A stretch of DNA of 44,770 bases from Lachnospiraceae bacterium (GTDB lineage: Bacteria; Bacillota; Clostridia; Lachnospirales; Lachnospiraceae). Below the pieces are notes generated by a model. The model was not told the DNA's origin and ran no database searches. It was given only the letters and a program-made list of their open reading frames with translations. Made by a program: the position numbers and the translations under genes. Of this stretch, positions 8,814-16,857 are shown in pieces. How positions within the stretch are numbered: position 1 is the stretch's first letter; each line of letters opens with the position of its first letter. The stretch lies in NCBI GenBank assembly GCA_022769625.1, contig JALEJP010000086.1:1-44770 (forward strand), read 5' to 3'.

Positions 8814-10880
8814 TTATTTTGTTTTGGTAAAGCTGTGTCCGGTATTATAATATTCATTCTGGTAGACACAGTATACTTCATAGGTATCCGGCTCCAGATT
8901 GCCAAGAGGCACCGGAATATTGCCCTGATGTGCAAGATAATCTTTTGTGTGCAGACGGATATTCGTGGAATCGTACACATAGGTATGGTCTGCGCCCTTG
9001 AAGATGATCTGGGAAATATGGTGATCCAGGGTATCCACATAGAGGACACTTCCAATCATTTTGAAAGAAACACCGCTTTCCAGAGTTTCTTTCGGCGCAG
9101 TCACCTTCGCAGTTGTCTCAACCGTCGGTTTTAAAGAGCCTTTGATGTAATTCTCATCCATACTCATGGCAGAGGCCAGATCACTCCAGTTGATGTTCAT
9201 CTCTGTTGCACGGTAGAACTTGTTCTTGATGGAATACTGATTCAGGATCTCACCAGTATCGTAGTCGAACTCGTAGGTCATACCGCGGCGCTCATCCTCC
9301 GGGTATACCACCCATCCGCACATTCCGAAAATATGGTTGCTTTCTTCATCATAAATCGTATTGGAAGTGATCTTGGAATAGATCACGTTCAGCTTCTTGA
9401 TCTGTTTCACTGTTTTGGCACTTTCATCGATGGAGTAGACCATCACATGGGATTCTTCCAGATCATCGAAGTAATTTACCTTGCGGCTGGCCGTATAATG
9501 GTTGTCGAACAGGCTGACTTCCACCGTATCCGGGTTACCATCCAGATCGGCAGTAAGCTGATAAGCGCTGTGCTGCTGGAAATGCCAGGTAAAGGTATCC
9601 TCCGGAGTCAGAACATACTGCTCAAATTCTGTCCCTTCATAAAATTTTGGGCTGCACAGGATCCATACGATCTCATGGGTGGTCCAGTTGATCTTGATCA
9701 CGGAGTGCAGGTTTCTTGCACTGATCAGAATGGTATCCTGGTCTGCCTGGTAGGAAACAGTGTTGATATGTGCCCAGTCTGATTTGTTTGCGAAGACAGT
9801 GCCGAAAAGATCGGCAAGCTCCAGTTCGTTGACGATTTCACCGGTTTCCCGGTCGATCTCCACAATTTCTTCCTCGTACTGTCCTTTCAGGCTGCTGGTA
9901 AGAGCCAGAAGATTGCCGCCTGGTTCCTTTTCAATCACTTCATGGTGGCTTCCATTTGGCAGATAGTACATGCGGGAGGCTCTTCCAAGATAATCGATCT
10001 CATAGAGATTGGTAGACTGTGGCTTTTGCTGGGAAGGTGTGTAGGCACCGGTATCCTGGAAAATCAGTCTTCCGTTCGAGAGATTGTACATACCGTAATT
10101 GGCAGTTTCTTTCTCAAAGAACCAGCGAACGTCTCCGTTACAGTCGTAGGCAAAGGGGTAATGACATTGCTGTCCGTAGACCATGGTCAGGCCGAAGGCG
10201 GAAGTGCCGGAGGTTTTGACCGGTTTTACGATGTCATTCAATGCTTCCGGGAGACCGCTGGTCTGTACCTTCAGTTCCTTTGTGTCCGTTACGTTTCCGG
10301 AATGATCCAGAAGTTCCACGATCACGGTATTTTCTGTGCTGGGATAGAGACCAATCAGCGGAATCCGGTGGGAGGTGGAAGCCTCCACCTCGCCTGTGAT
10401 GTCGGCAGCTTCGGTCTTACCCTTCACTGTGACACGTACCGCTGTTTCCTCCTCTGTGTTGAACAAAATCAGACCGGTCAGAGGGGATATTTTGTATGGA
10501 TTCAGGATAACCAGAGGCTCATCAAAGCTGTAGTTGCCGTTTGCAAGCTCCGCCTCCACCTGCGCATCGATGTCGAAGGAGGTTTTTACAAGGGAATCTT
10601 CCTTTGCAATATCGGTTTCAAACGCATCCGATGCTCCGTCGTTTTCATATACAGTTAAGGTTTCGTCCAGGTCAACGGACACCTTGACTTCCTGCCTGTA
10701 ATAACCGTATTTTTTCCACTGTTCCTTTTCTTTCACATCAAATGGAATCTCTATGCCTGCCATACGGTAAAAGGTGTTGCGTATGCCTCTGCGTTTCCAG
10801 TAGCACAGGCAGGCAAAAAGGATGAGGAGCGCAAGAATCACGATGCCCTTAAGGATTCTGGATTTTTTCTTCTTTTCCAT
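8814..10880 (-). CDS. Aryl-sulfate sulfotransferase, N-terminally membrane-anchored
   Basis: A 688-residue protein of the ASST family, which transfers sulfate between phenolic compounds without PAPS through a sulfo-histidine. One hydrophobic helix (about 11-27, flanked by Lys/Arg) anchors it with the catalytic part outside. An N-terminal Ig-like ASST domain (about 60-210; PLVILNPYKISPLTG) precedes a beta-propeller. Candidate active-site residues match the known ASST pattern: H312-H313 (GSHHEV), the His and Asn of WAHINTV, the Arg of ISARN, and H437 in FQQHSAY as the likely sulfo-acceptor. It lies 16 bases after a paralogue (10897-12966) and ends the operon. The donor and acceptor phenols are unknown. 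The anchoring differs from the periplasmic enzymes of Gram-negative bacteria. Confidence 0.88.
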   Translation of the reverse strand: MEKKKKSRILKGIVILALLILFACLCYWKRRGIRNTFYRMAGIEIPFDVKEKEQWKKYGYYRQEVKVSVDLDETLTVYENDGASDAFETDIAKEDSLVKTSFDIDAQVEAELANGNYSFDEPLVILNPYKISPLTGLILFNTEEETAVRVTVKGKTEAADITGEVEASTSHRIPLIGLYPSTENTVIVELLDHSGNVTDTKELKVQTSGLPEALNDIVKPVKTSGTSAFGLTMVYGQQCHYPFAYDCNGDVRWFFEKETANYGMYNLSNGRLIFQDTGAYTPSQQKPQSTNLYEIDYLGRASRMYYLPNGSHHEVIEKEPGGNLLALTSSLKGQYEEEIVEIDRETGEIVNELELADLFGTVFANKSDWAHINTVSYQADQDTILISARNLHSVIKINWTTHEIVWILCSPKFYEGTEFEQYVLTPEDTFTWHFQQHSAYQLTADLDGNPDTVEVSLFDNHYTASRKVNYFDDLEESHVMVYSIDESAKTVKQIKKLNVIYSKITSNTIYDEESNHIFGMCGWVVYPEDERRGMTYEFDYDTGEILNQYSIKNKFYRATEMNINWSDLASAMSMDENYIKGSLKPTVETTAKVTAPKETLESGVSFKMIGSVLYVDTLDHHISQIIFKGADHTYVYDSTNIRLHTKDYLAHQGNIPVPLGNLEPDTYEVYCVYQNEYYNTGHSFTKTK

Positions 10881-10896
10881 GGTATGCTTTCCTCTT

Positions 10897-12966
10897 TTAC
10901 AGGTTCATGGCATAGCCCGTCTGGTAAGTTACGCCGTCAACGGAGAGATAAATTTCCCAGCTGCTGCCTTCCAGTCCAACGGTTGAAACCCATCCGGTTA
11001 CGGATACGTTTGTGCCTTCCTCACCCTGTGAGCCAAACTGGGACAGAGCATAGGTTTTCACTTCGTCTCCGTTTTTCAGAATCAGATATCCGTCCGTCAG
11101 CGCATCCGCAGCGGCATCTGTCGTATAGCTGCCCTTCAGAGAAAGCTTGACAGCGTCCAGAGTCATGGTCCAGCCTTCCGGCAGTGTCTGTACATCATCA
11201 AAGGAAACAGAAGCTTCCGTCTGTGCAGTTTCACCCAGATTGCCAAGCAGCTCTCCGGTCTGTGTGATGTCCAGTCCGGCACCCTCAGTGTAGAGAGGCA
11301 TGCGGAAGGAGCGGTAAGTCAGGGAAGCGTAGGTTTCGCCGGAGATCACCATCTCGTATACCAGACTGCCGTTGGATACCTGATCGATGTGTGAACTCTT
11401 GGTGAGACCGGCTGTCATCATATCACCCGGGCCGTAGTCGTGACGGTCTTCCTCCGGATTGTACAGATGGGCGCCTGCCGTGATCCAGAGCTGATCTTTG
11501 GTGCCGTCCAGAGAAACCACACCGGAGATCCAGTCAGAGTACCACTCGGCTCCTCTTTCTTTTCCGTATTCATAGACCTGCTCGATGGTCATGTCTTCGG
11601 TATTGATATGATAAATGACTGCTCTTGAGTAAACATCATTGCCGGTTACACGGTTGTCATTGTCTGCTATCTTTACTTTGGCTGTTCCATTGTCAAACAT
11701 CATGATATCGCCGTTATCCAGCATGGATACCTGATGCTGTGCGTACTGCCATTCAAAATCATCGCCAACCGGAGTGAAGAAATACTTCTCATCTACGGTT
11801 TCCCATCCTTCCGGGTCACCCAGGATCCAGGCGAGACTCTTGTCTGATTTATTGACAGCTACGATGGCGTCTTTGTGTCTTGCAGAAAGGAGAACCAGAT
11901 CATTTTCCTCGTCGTACCATACACCGTTGTTGTGGAACCAGTCCTCTTCGTCGGTTCCGTCACTTAAGTTGGAGGCAGAAGCGCCGTCCTCCTTGTCCAT
12001 GATATCAGCAGCGTCAAGCTCCCATACCACTTCTCCGGTGCTGCGGTCAATCTCCACTACGTAGTCTTCTACTGTGCTCAGATCCGGGCTGTCACCGGCA
12101 ACCAGCAGATTGCCGTTTGGAAGTTCACAGAAATCGTGATGCATTCCGCCGGGGATTGCGTATTCCTTGTAAACCTTGCCGTTCAGATCGATTTCCTGCA
12201 GACCGGAGCGATAATACATTCTCTTTAACAGGAACTGGCTGGGCAGCATCAGATGACCATTTTTCAGCTGATGTACGCCCAGTGTGCCTCCGCCTGTAAA
12301 ATACCAGCGGATATCGCCAACGCTGTCCACTGCACACAGCGTGCCGCCGGAGGAGCAGACAAAGGTCAGGCAGGAATAATCATAGGAAGAAGAGTCAATC
12401 ATATCTGTTTCGATGGTGCCAAGGCTGATTTCAGATTTTTCCGTGGTCACCTCTACGGTATTGGTGGTCCCGTCATCCAGTGTCAGCTCAACCTGTGTGG
12501 TCTCGCCGTTGTAAAGGCCGTATACCGGAACAATGTGATTCTTCTCGGCAGCAAAGGTTCCGGTGATGTCATTTTCCGGGCTTTTGCCTTTTACGGTAAT
12601 CGTTCCGCCGATTTCCTCCTCTGTACTGAATACGATCACGGCAGTCAGCGGGGCAGTGCCGTAGGGATTGACGATGATGCTGGGTTCTTCGAAAGAATAA
12701 CCACTCTCTGCTTCTTTTTTCAGAGCCTCATCGATGGAATTCTGACTGGAAAATACGTCTGTCACTTCCAGTGGTGTGGCGTCTGATACAGCGGTCTCGG
12801 TTGCTGCCTCGGAAGCAGTTTCTGCGGCAGTTTCCGCAGCGGTTTCTGTTTCCTGGCTGGTTTCACCGGTGGATGTCTGGGTATCGGATCCGGCACATCC
12901 GGATGACAGCATGGAAACCGTGAGTGCACAGATACAAAGTTTTGCGATTAATGTTTTCTTTTTCAT
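10897..12966 (-). CDS. Aryl-sulfate sulfotransferase, lipoprotein form
   Basis: A 689-residue ASST paralogue of the gene just downstream. A lipoprotein signal ends MLSSGC (Cys 24), followed by a 35-residue Thr/Glu/Ala linker. The N-terminal ASST domain carries PSIIVNPYGTAPLTAV. The propeller has MHHDFCELPNGN, WFHNNGVW, LLSARH and, as likely sulfo-acceptor, H411 in YAQHQVS, so the catalytic pattern is intact. The start is the ATG at 12966, preceded by AAGGAGG; an upstream in-frame ATG at 13020 lies inside the previous gene and has no signal sequence. It is the middle gene of a three-gene operon, 10 bases after the small lipoprotein gene. Its C-terminal 100 residues form an extra beta domain of uncertain role. 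Confidence 0.9.
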   Translation of the reverse strand: MKKKTLIAKLCICALTVSMLSSGCAGSDTQTSTGETSQETETAAETAAETASEAATETAVSDATPLEVTDVFSSQNSIDEALKKEAESGYSFEEPSIIVNPYGTAPLTAVIVFSTEEEIGGTITVKGKSPENDITGTFAAEKNHIVPVYGLYNGETTQVELTLDDGTTNTVEVTTEKSEISLGTIETDMIDSSSYDYSCLTFVCSSGGTLCAVDSVGDIRWYFTGGGTLGVHQLKNGHLMLPSQFLLKRMYYRSGLQEIDLNGKVYKEYAIPGGMHHDFCELPNGNLLVAGDSPDLSTVEDYVVEIDRSTGEVVWELDAADIMDKEDGASASNLSDGTDEEDWFHNNGVWYDEENDLVLLSARHKDAIVAVNKSDKSLAWILGDPEGWETVDEKYFFTPVGDDFEWQYAQHQVSMLDNGDIMMFDNGTAKVKIADNDNRVTGNDVYSRAVIYHINTEDMTIEQVYEYGKERGAEWYSDWISGVVSLDGTKDQLWITAGAHLYNPEEDRHDYGPGDMMTAGLTKSSHIDQVSNGSLVYEMVISGETYASLTYRSFRMPLYTEGAGLDITQTGELLGNLGETAQTEASVSFDDVQTLPEGWTMTLDAVKLSLKGSYTTDAAADALTDGYLILKNGDEVKTYALSQFGSQGEEGTNVSVTGWVSTVGLEGSSWEIYLSVDGVTYQTGYAMNL

Positions 12967-12976
12967 GGGAGCCTCC

Positions 12977-13579
12977 TTATTGTGCGTCCGGCAGATCGCA
13001 GCTGTAGGTTTCTGCTTCAAACGGGTAGGTTAACTGAAGACCGGAAGCATTTTCCTTGACTTCAAAGGCGATCCAGCCTTCGTTGGAACCAAAGTTCAGA
13101 GTTGTGCCCGGCATACGCATCATGCCGAGGTCGGTAATAAATTCATCTTCAATACGGCTGTATTCGTTTCCTTCGGAATCGGTCAGCTTCAGAGAAGCCC
13201 AGTCGATCACTTCGGTGCTGTTGTCTTTTTCGATTTTCAGTTTGAGCAGGTAGTATACATTACCTTCCGATGCTTCTTTTACAAAGTCGCTGGTCTCCAC
13301 GCCGGTGTATCCAAGGTCTACACTGACATTTTCCAGAGATTTGCTGATTTCTGTATTTTCAACAACAATGTGCCATCCTGCAACGGTGCTGTCAGAGAGA
13401 ATCTCATCAGAGGAAGCGGCAGCCTCGCCTGCAGTTTCCGATTCAGCAGCAGTTTCGACAGTGGTTTCAGCGGTGGTTTCCGCAGGTGCCTCAGTAGCAG
13501 TATTGCTTCCGCCGCATCCGGTGAGCAGGCTGGCGCTTACAAGCGCGGTACAAAGGATTGCTGCGATTTTTCTCTTCAT
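12977..13579 (-). CDS. Small lipoprotein with a DUF4352-like beta domain
   Basis: A 200-residue secreted lipoprotein: a signal peptide ending LLTGC (Cys 22), an Ala/Thr/Glu linker to about residue 58, then a beta-rich domain (WHIVVENTEISKS, YYLLKLKIEKDNS, SLKLTDSEGNEY, WIAFEVKENASG) that resembles telokin/Ig-like DUF4352 proteins. Function is unknown. It is the first gene of the operon with the two sulfotransferases, 10 bases upstream of the lipid-anchored one, so it may be an accessory, chaperone or substrate-presenting partner (inference). The ribosome site is GAGGTT. Its leader contains an A10 run and a 16-bp palindrome. Identity of the fold is moderate confidence only. Confidence 0.8.
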   Translation of the reverse strand: MKRKIAAILCTALVSASLLTGCGGSNTATEAPAETTAETTVETAAESETAGEAAASSDEILSDSTVAGWHIVVENTEISKSLENVSVDLGYTGVETSDFVKEASEGNVYYLLKLKIEKDNSTEVIDWASLKLTDSEGNEYSRIEDEFITDLGMMRMPGTTLNFGSNEGWIAFEVKENASGLQLTYPFEAETYSCDLPDAQ

Positions 13580-13608
13580 AATATAACCTCATTTCTTTTT
13601 TTTTTGGC

Positions 13609-13624
13609 CTCATACTAGTATGAG
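13609..13624 (-). promoter_or_regulatory. 16-bp perfect palindrome upstream of the sulfotransferase operon
   Basis: CTCATACTAGTATGAG is fully self-complementary and lies 30 bases before the first start codon of the operon. It is a candidate dimeric repressor site. No convincing -35/-10 pair was found in the same region. Confidence 0.45.
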
Positions 13625-13661
13625 TTTGTGAGGGAAATGTGATGGCTTTGCAAATGCATCC

Positions 13662-13674
13662 ATACCACTGGTAT
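13662..13674 (-). promoter_or_regulatory. Second palindrome upstream of the sulfotransferase operon
   Basis: ATACCA-C-TGGTAT is an interrupted palindrome, 37 bases upstream of the 16-bp palindrome. An outer pair GGGAAAT (13632-13638)/ATTTCCC (13673-13679) could make a larger loop. It may be a second regulator site. Confidence 0.35.
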
Positions 13675-13702
13675 TTCCCGTTTGCTGTCATTTATTAGTA
13701 AG

Positions 13703-13766
13703 AGAGAAAACAGGGCAGGAAAAGGCTGCCGCAGGTCATGTTTCTGCGGCAGCGCCTGTTTTCTCT
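13703..13766 (-). terminator. Terminator of the transketolase operon
   Basis: A two-tier stem: the inner GCTGCCGCAG (13725-13734)/CTGCGGCAGC (13744-13753) lies inside the outer AGAGAAAACAGG (13703-13714)/CCTGTTTTCTCT (13755-13766). It begins one base after the stop of the transketolase C-terminal subunit. Confidence 0.75.
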
Positions 13767-13767
13767 T

Positions 13768-14709
13768 TTATGCCAGATATGCTTTTACCTTCTGATAAAT
13801 GCCTTCTCCGTCAAGACCGTATTTTTTGATGAGTTCAACGGCAGGACCGGATTCGCCGAATACATCATTGATACCGATTTTCAGCACGGGTGCAGGGTAG
13901 TTTGCACACAGGGTATCACAGACGGCACTTCCCAGGCCTCCGATTACGGAATGTTCCTCTACCGTTACAATTTTTTTGCATTCTTTTGCGGCTGCGATCA
14001 CAAGCTCCTCATCCAGAGGCTTGATGGTGTGGATATTGATCACACGGGCCTGGATGCCGTCAGCAGCAAGCATCTCGGCAGCGCGCAGGGTTTCATAGAC
14101 CTCAAGACCGGTAGCCAGGATAGCCACATCGGTACCCTCCCGCAGGACAATCCCTTTGCCGAGCTCAAATTTGTAGGTGTCTTCGTCATTAAACACCGGG
14201 ATGGCGAGACGGCCGAAACGCATGTAAACAGGACCATCGTAGTCATAAGCGGCCTTTACGGCAGCCTTTGCTTCCACGTAATCTGCCGGGTTGATGATGA
14301 CCATACCCGGAATAGTGCGCATCAGGGCGATATCCTCGTTGCACTGATGGGTAGCACCGTCCTCTCCCACGGAAATACCGGCATGGGAGGCACCGATCTT
14401 TACGTTCAGATGGGGATAGCCGATGGAGTTGCGGATCTGTTCATAGGCACGTCCTGCTGCGAACATGGCAAAGGAGCTTGCAAAGGGAACCTTGCCGGAA
14501 GCGGCAAGACCGGCAGCCACGCTCATCATGTTGCCTTCCGCGATACCGCAGTCAATATGTCTGTCCGGAAATACTTTCTGGAAGACGGCTGTTTTGGTTG
14601 CGCCTGCCAGATCGGCATCCAGCACGACAACATTGTCATGTTCTCTGCCAAGCTCCACCAGAGCATTGCCGTAACTTTCTCTTGTAGCGATTTTCTTTAC
14701 TTCTGACAT
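13768..14709 (-). CDS. Transketolase, C-terminal subunit
   Basis: A 313-residue subunit holding the pyrimidine-binding and C-terminal domains of a split transketolase (pentose phosphate pathway; transfers two-carbon ketol units with thiamine diphosphate). Visible features: DADLAGATKT near the start, the glutamate of DCGIAEGNMMSVAAG that activates the cofactor, the FAMFAAGRAYEQIRN loop, SHAGISVGEDGATHQ, and the C-terminal regulatory-like domain ending VFGESGPAVELIKKYG. It overlaps the N-terminal subunit gene by 13 bases, so translation is probably coupled. Size fits split transketolases, which are common in Clostridia. The transketolase reading is preferred over 1-deoxyxylulose-5-phosphate synthase because the two halves are separate and short. 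Confidence 0.95.
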   Translation of the reverse strand: MSEVKKIATRESYGNALVELGREHDNVVVLDADLAGATKTAVFQKVFPDRHIDCGIAEGNMMSVAAGLAASGKVPFASSFAMFAAGRAYEQIRNSIGYPHLNVKIGASHAGISVGEDGATHQCNEDIALMRTIPGMVIINPADYVEAKAAVKAAYDYDGPVYMRFGRLAIPVFNDEDTYKFELGKGIVLREGTDVAILATGLEVYETLRAAEMLAADGIQARVINIHTIKPLDEELVIAAAKECKKIVTVEEHSVIGGLGSAVCDTLCANYPAPVLKIGINDVFGESGPAVELIKKYGLDGEGIYQKVKAYLA

Positions 14710-15533
14710 AATGCTTCACCTGCTTTCTCAAGCTCTTCCATTGCGAGCTTATACTGTTCTTCATTTGGGGCAACTCCGTGCCAGGATGCCACATCCTCCA
14801 TGAAGGAAACGCCCTTTCCTTTCATTGTTTTTGCAATGATGGCAGTAGGCTGGCCTTTTACCGTTTTTGCCTCGTCAAAGGCAGCTTTCAGTGCATCCAG
14901 ATCGTGGCCGTCCACGTTGATCACATGAAAGTTGAAAGCCTCGAATTTTTTATCGATGGGGTAGGGTGAATTTACGTCTTCGATTTTACCGTCAATCTGG
15001 AGTCCGTTATTATCTACGATGACAACAAGATTGTCCAGTTTTCTGTGTGAGGCAAGCATCGCGGCTTCCCATACCTGACCTTCCTGGATCTCACCATCGC
15101 CCAGTAAAGTGTATACACGATAGCTGTCACCGGAAAGTTTTGCGGAAATTGCCATGCCGACTGCGGCGGAAATACCCTGACCAAGTGAGCCTGTGGACAT
15201 GTCCACACCCGGAATGTTTTTCATATCCGGATGTCCCTGAAGATAGGAGCCTACATGGCGAAGTGTTTTTATATCCTCCACAGGGAAAAATCCGCGCAGT
15301 GCAAGTGCTGCATAATAGCCTGGTGCAGCGTGTCCTTTGGAAAGGACGAAACGGTCGCGATCCGGCTTCTGCGGATTCCCCGGGTCTATATTCATTTCTT
15401 CAAAAAAAAGATAACTGTAAATCTCTGCTGCGGATAAAGAACCGCCCGGATGGCCGGATCTGGCATAGTAAACTCCGGTTACCACACCCTTGCGGATTTC
15501 ATTTGCAGTTTTCATAAGCTCTGACTTATTCAT
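14697..15533 (-). CDS. Transketolase, N-terminal subunit
   Basis: A 278-residue thiamine-diphosphate-binding subunit. Visible motifs: the HPGGSLSAAEI loop, DRFVLSKGHAAPGYYA, DMSTGSLGQGISAAVGMA, and the ThDP motif GDGEIQEGQVWEAAM ending in VDNNGLQIDG. It works with the C-terminal subunit encoded downstream to interconvert pentose, heptose, tetrose and triose phosphates. The ATG at 15533 is preceded by ACAGGAGG, and the operon has a strong promoter at 15592-15620. RpiB, encoded at 18363, serves the same pathway. Confidence 0.95.
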   Translation of the reverse strand: MNKSELMKTANEIRKGVVTGVYYARSGHPGGSLSAAEIYSYLFFEEMNIDPGNPQKPDRDRFVLSKGHAAPGYYAALALRGFFPVEDIKTLRHVGSYLQGHPDMKNIPGVDMSTGSLGQGISAAVGMAISAKLSGDSYRVYTLLGDGEIQEGQVWEAAMLASHRKLDNLVVIVDNNGLQIDGKIEDVNSPYPIDKKFEAFNFHVINVDGHDLDALKAAFDEAKTVKGQPTAIIAKTMKGKGVSFMEDVASWHGVAPNEEQYKLAMEELEKAGEALCQK

Positions 15534-15591
15534 GGTTTCCTCCTGTAATAAATATGTTTACCAAACACAGCTTTTTGTCTGCCTGGACTTC

Positions 15592-15620
15592 ATTATAAAC
15601 AAGGAGAGGTTTTTCGTCAA
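15592..15620 (-). promoter_or_regulatory. Strong sigma-A promoter of the transketolase operon
   Basis: Minus strand: TTGACG (15620-15615), a 17-base spacer and a perfect TATAAT (15597-15592). The leader is about 50 bases. Confidence 0.85.
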
Positions 15621-15664
15621 CATTAGGAATCGCACAGAATACAAGAAATATGAAAAAAATGGAA

Positions 15665-15697
15665 AAAAAAGGAAGCCAGGTACCTCGTGTACCTGGC
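15665..15697 (-). terminator. Rho-independent terminator with no annotated minus-strand gene
   Basis: A perfect 9-bp stem with a 5-base loop (15675-15697) and a T8 tail on the minus strand, 45 bases upstream of the transketolase -35 box. Confidence 0.7.
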
Positions 15698-15806
15698 ATT
15701 AGGAAAGAGAAAAAATGAAATATATATGTAAAAAGGAATGAACCTTTATGTAAACATCATACCGGAGTTCTGTGAATAAAGTGTGTTTGAATGGTGAAAG
15801 TATTGT
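15665..15806 (-). ncRNA. Candidate small RNA between divergent operons
   Basis: Minus strand: TTGATT (15840-15835), a 16-base spacer and TAGAAT (15818-15813) form a promoter-like pair. About 110 bases downstream a perfect 9-bp stem GCCAGGTAC/GTACCTGGC (15675-15697) is followed by TTCCTTTTTTTT, a good terminator. No gene on this strand needs that terminator, so a transcript of about 140 bases is plausible. No ribosome site and reading frame pair was found inside it. An insulating terminator in front of the transketolase promoter is the alternative. Confidence 0.35.
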
Positions 15807-15910
15807 TATGAGATTCTAAACCAATTGAAAACGAAATCAAAAGAAAAAGCAAATCGGCGGGAAGTGGGAGAGGAAAATTCTGCTGACTGGAATAAAAAAT
15901 AAAATAGAGG

Positions 15911-15939
15911 TTTTGTGAAACAGTGGGTTGTGCTATAAT
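15911..15939 (+). promoter_or_regulatory. Extended -10 promoter of the 16-24 kb gene series
   Basis: TTTTGT (15911-15916), a 17-base spacer and TGCTATAAT (perfect -10 with the TG extension, -10 at 15934-15939). The first ATG follows at 15981. Confidence 0.75.
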
Positions 15940-15980
15940 GGACATCAGGGCGAGTATAACACATTTTACAGGAGGACATA

Positions 15981-16319
15981 ATGCAGGTATTATATAAGGA
16001 TGAAAATGATAATCTGGCAGTGATGGAGGTTTCCAAAGCTTCCTATACAGAAGAGATGAAAGTTCTTGAGCTTTGCGGAAGGGAAGAAGATATAGCGCTT
16101 GAGATGGGGAAGAAGGATGCGGAGAAAGCCGTAAAAGAGCTTTATGAAAACGGCAGAGCGGATCTGAGAGCCTATACGTTCTGCGAGGTGGATTTTGATG
16201 ATGATGATGACTTCTTCGATGAGGATGATGAGGACGAGGAAGATTTTATTGACCGCATGATCGATATGGATTTTGGGTCGGATGGCAGAAACGGTGTGAT
16301 ATTCCGCAAGGACCGCTAA
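15981..16319 (+). CDS. Conserved-looking small acidic protein of unknown function
   Basis: A 112-residue protein I do not recognise with confidence. The first 70 residues are a mixed alpha/beta domain (MQVLYKDENDNLAVMEV at the start, later KELYENGRADLRAYTF). They are followed by a run of Asp/Glu (residues about 74-92) and a short C-terminus ending FRKDR. There is no signal peptide or membrane segment. ACAGGAGG is correctly spaced before the ATG and a good promoter lies upstream, so the gene is real. It is first in a series with a thioesterase, TsaC and pyrimidine salvage genes, 15 bases before the thioesterase start. A regulatory or nucleic-acid-mimic role for the acidic tail would be speculation. 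Confidence 0.8.
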   Translation: MQVLYKDENDNLAVMEVSKASYTEEMKVLELCGREEDIALEMGKKDAEKAVKELYENGRADLRAYTFCEVDFDDDDDFFDEDDEDEEDFIDRMIDMDFGSDGRNGVIFRKDR

Positions 16320-16334
16320 AAAGAGGTGACAGCT

Positions 16335-16808
16335 TTGGAAAAGAAAAAAAGGGTTTCGGATTCTCTGACCGAACAGACCTATCTTCTGATGCACCGCCAC
16401 ATCAACGGCTACGGCAGGCTGTTTGGCGGACAGCTTATGCAGTGGATTGATGAGATTGCCGGGATCGTGTCTATGAGGCATTCCGGCGGACGTATCACCA
16501 CAGCCTGCATCGATAATCTTAATTTCAAGGCTGGTGCCTATCTGAATGATACGATCGTTCTGATCGGCAGGATTACCTATGTGGGCAAAAGCTCCATGGA
16601 GGTGCGCGTAGACACCTATGTGGAGGATCTGCACGGGATGCGGCGGGTGATCAACCGTGCTTACGTGGTCATAGTGGCCATTGATGAACAGGGACATGCC
16701 GTTGAGGTACCGGGTCTGATTCTGGAGACGGAAAGTGAGCGTGCCGAGTGGGAAGCCGGAAAGCGGCGCTATGACCTGAGAAAACAGCGGCGCAAAGAAG
16801 GATTTTAA
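16335..16808 (+). CDS. Acyl-CoA thioesterase, hotdog fold (TTG start)
   Basis: A 157-residue cytosolic acyl-CoA hydrolase of the YciA/BACH group. Visible: RHINGYGRLFGGQLMQWIDE, containing the catalytic Asp on the hotdog helix, MRHSGGRITTACIDNLNF, and VGKSSMEVRVDTYVED. The start is most likely the TTG at 16335, because AGAGGTGA (16323-16329) sits 5 bases before it; the GTG at 16326 lies inside that ribosome site. The gene is 15 bases after the acidic protein gene. Acyl chain preference cannot be told. Confidence 0.88.
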   Translation: MEKKKRVSDSLTEQTYLLMHRHINGYGRLFGGQLMQWIDEIAGIVSMRHSGGRITTACIDNLNFKAGAYLNDTIVLIGRITYVGKSSMEVRVDTYVEDLHGMRRVINRAYVVIVAIDEQGHAVEVPGLILETESERAEWEAGKRRYDLRKQRRKEGF

Positions 16809-16857
16809 TGCCTCCGGAAGATCCGGATGGCAATTACAAAAGGACGGAAGCAGGATT

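Noticed and set aside
13738-14706. 322-residue plus-strand open frame opposite the transketolase C-terminal subunit
   Set aside because: It is the mirror of a well-supported gene and carries no motif of its own.
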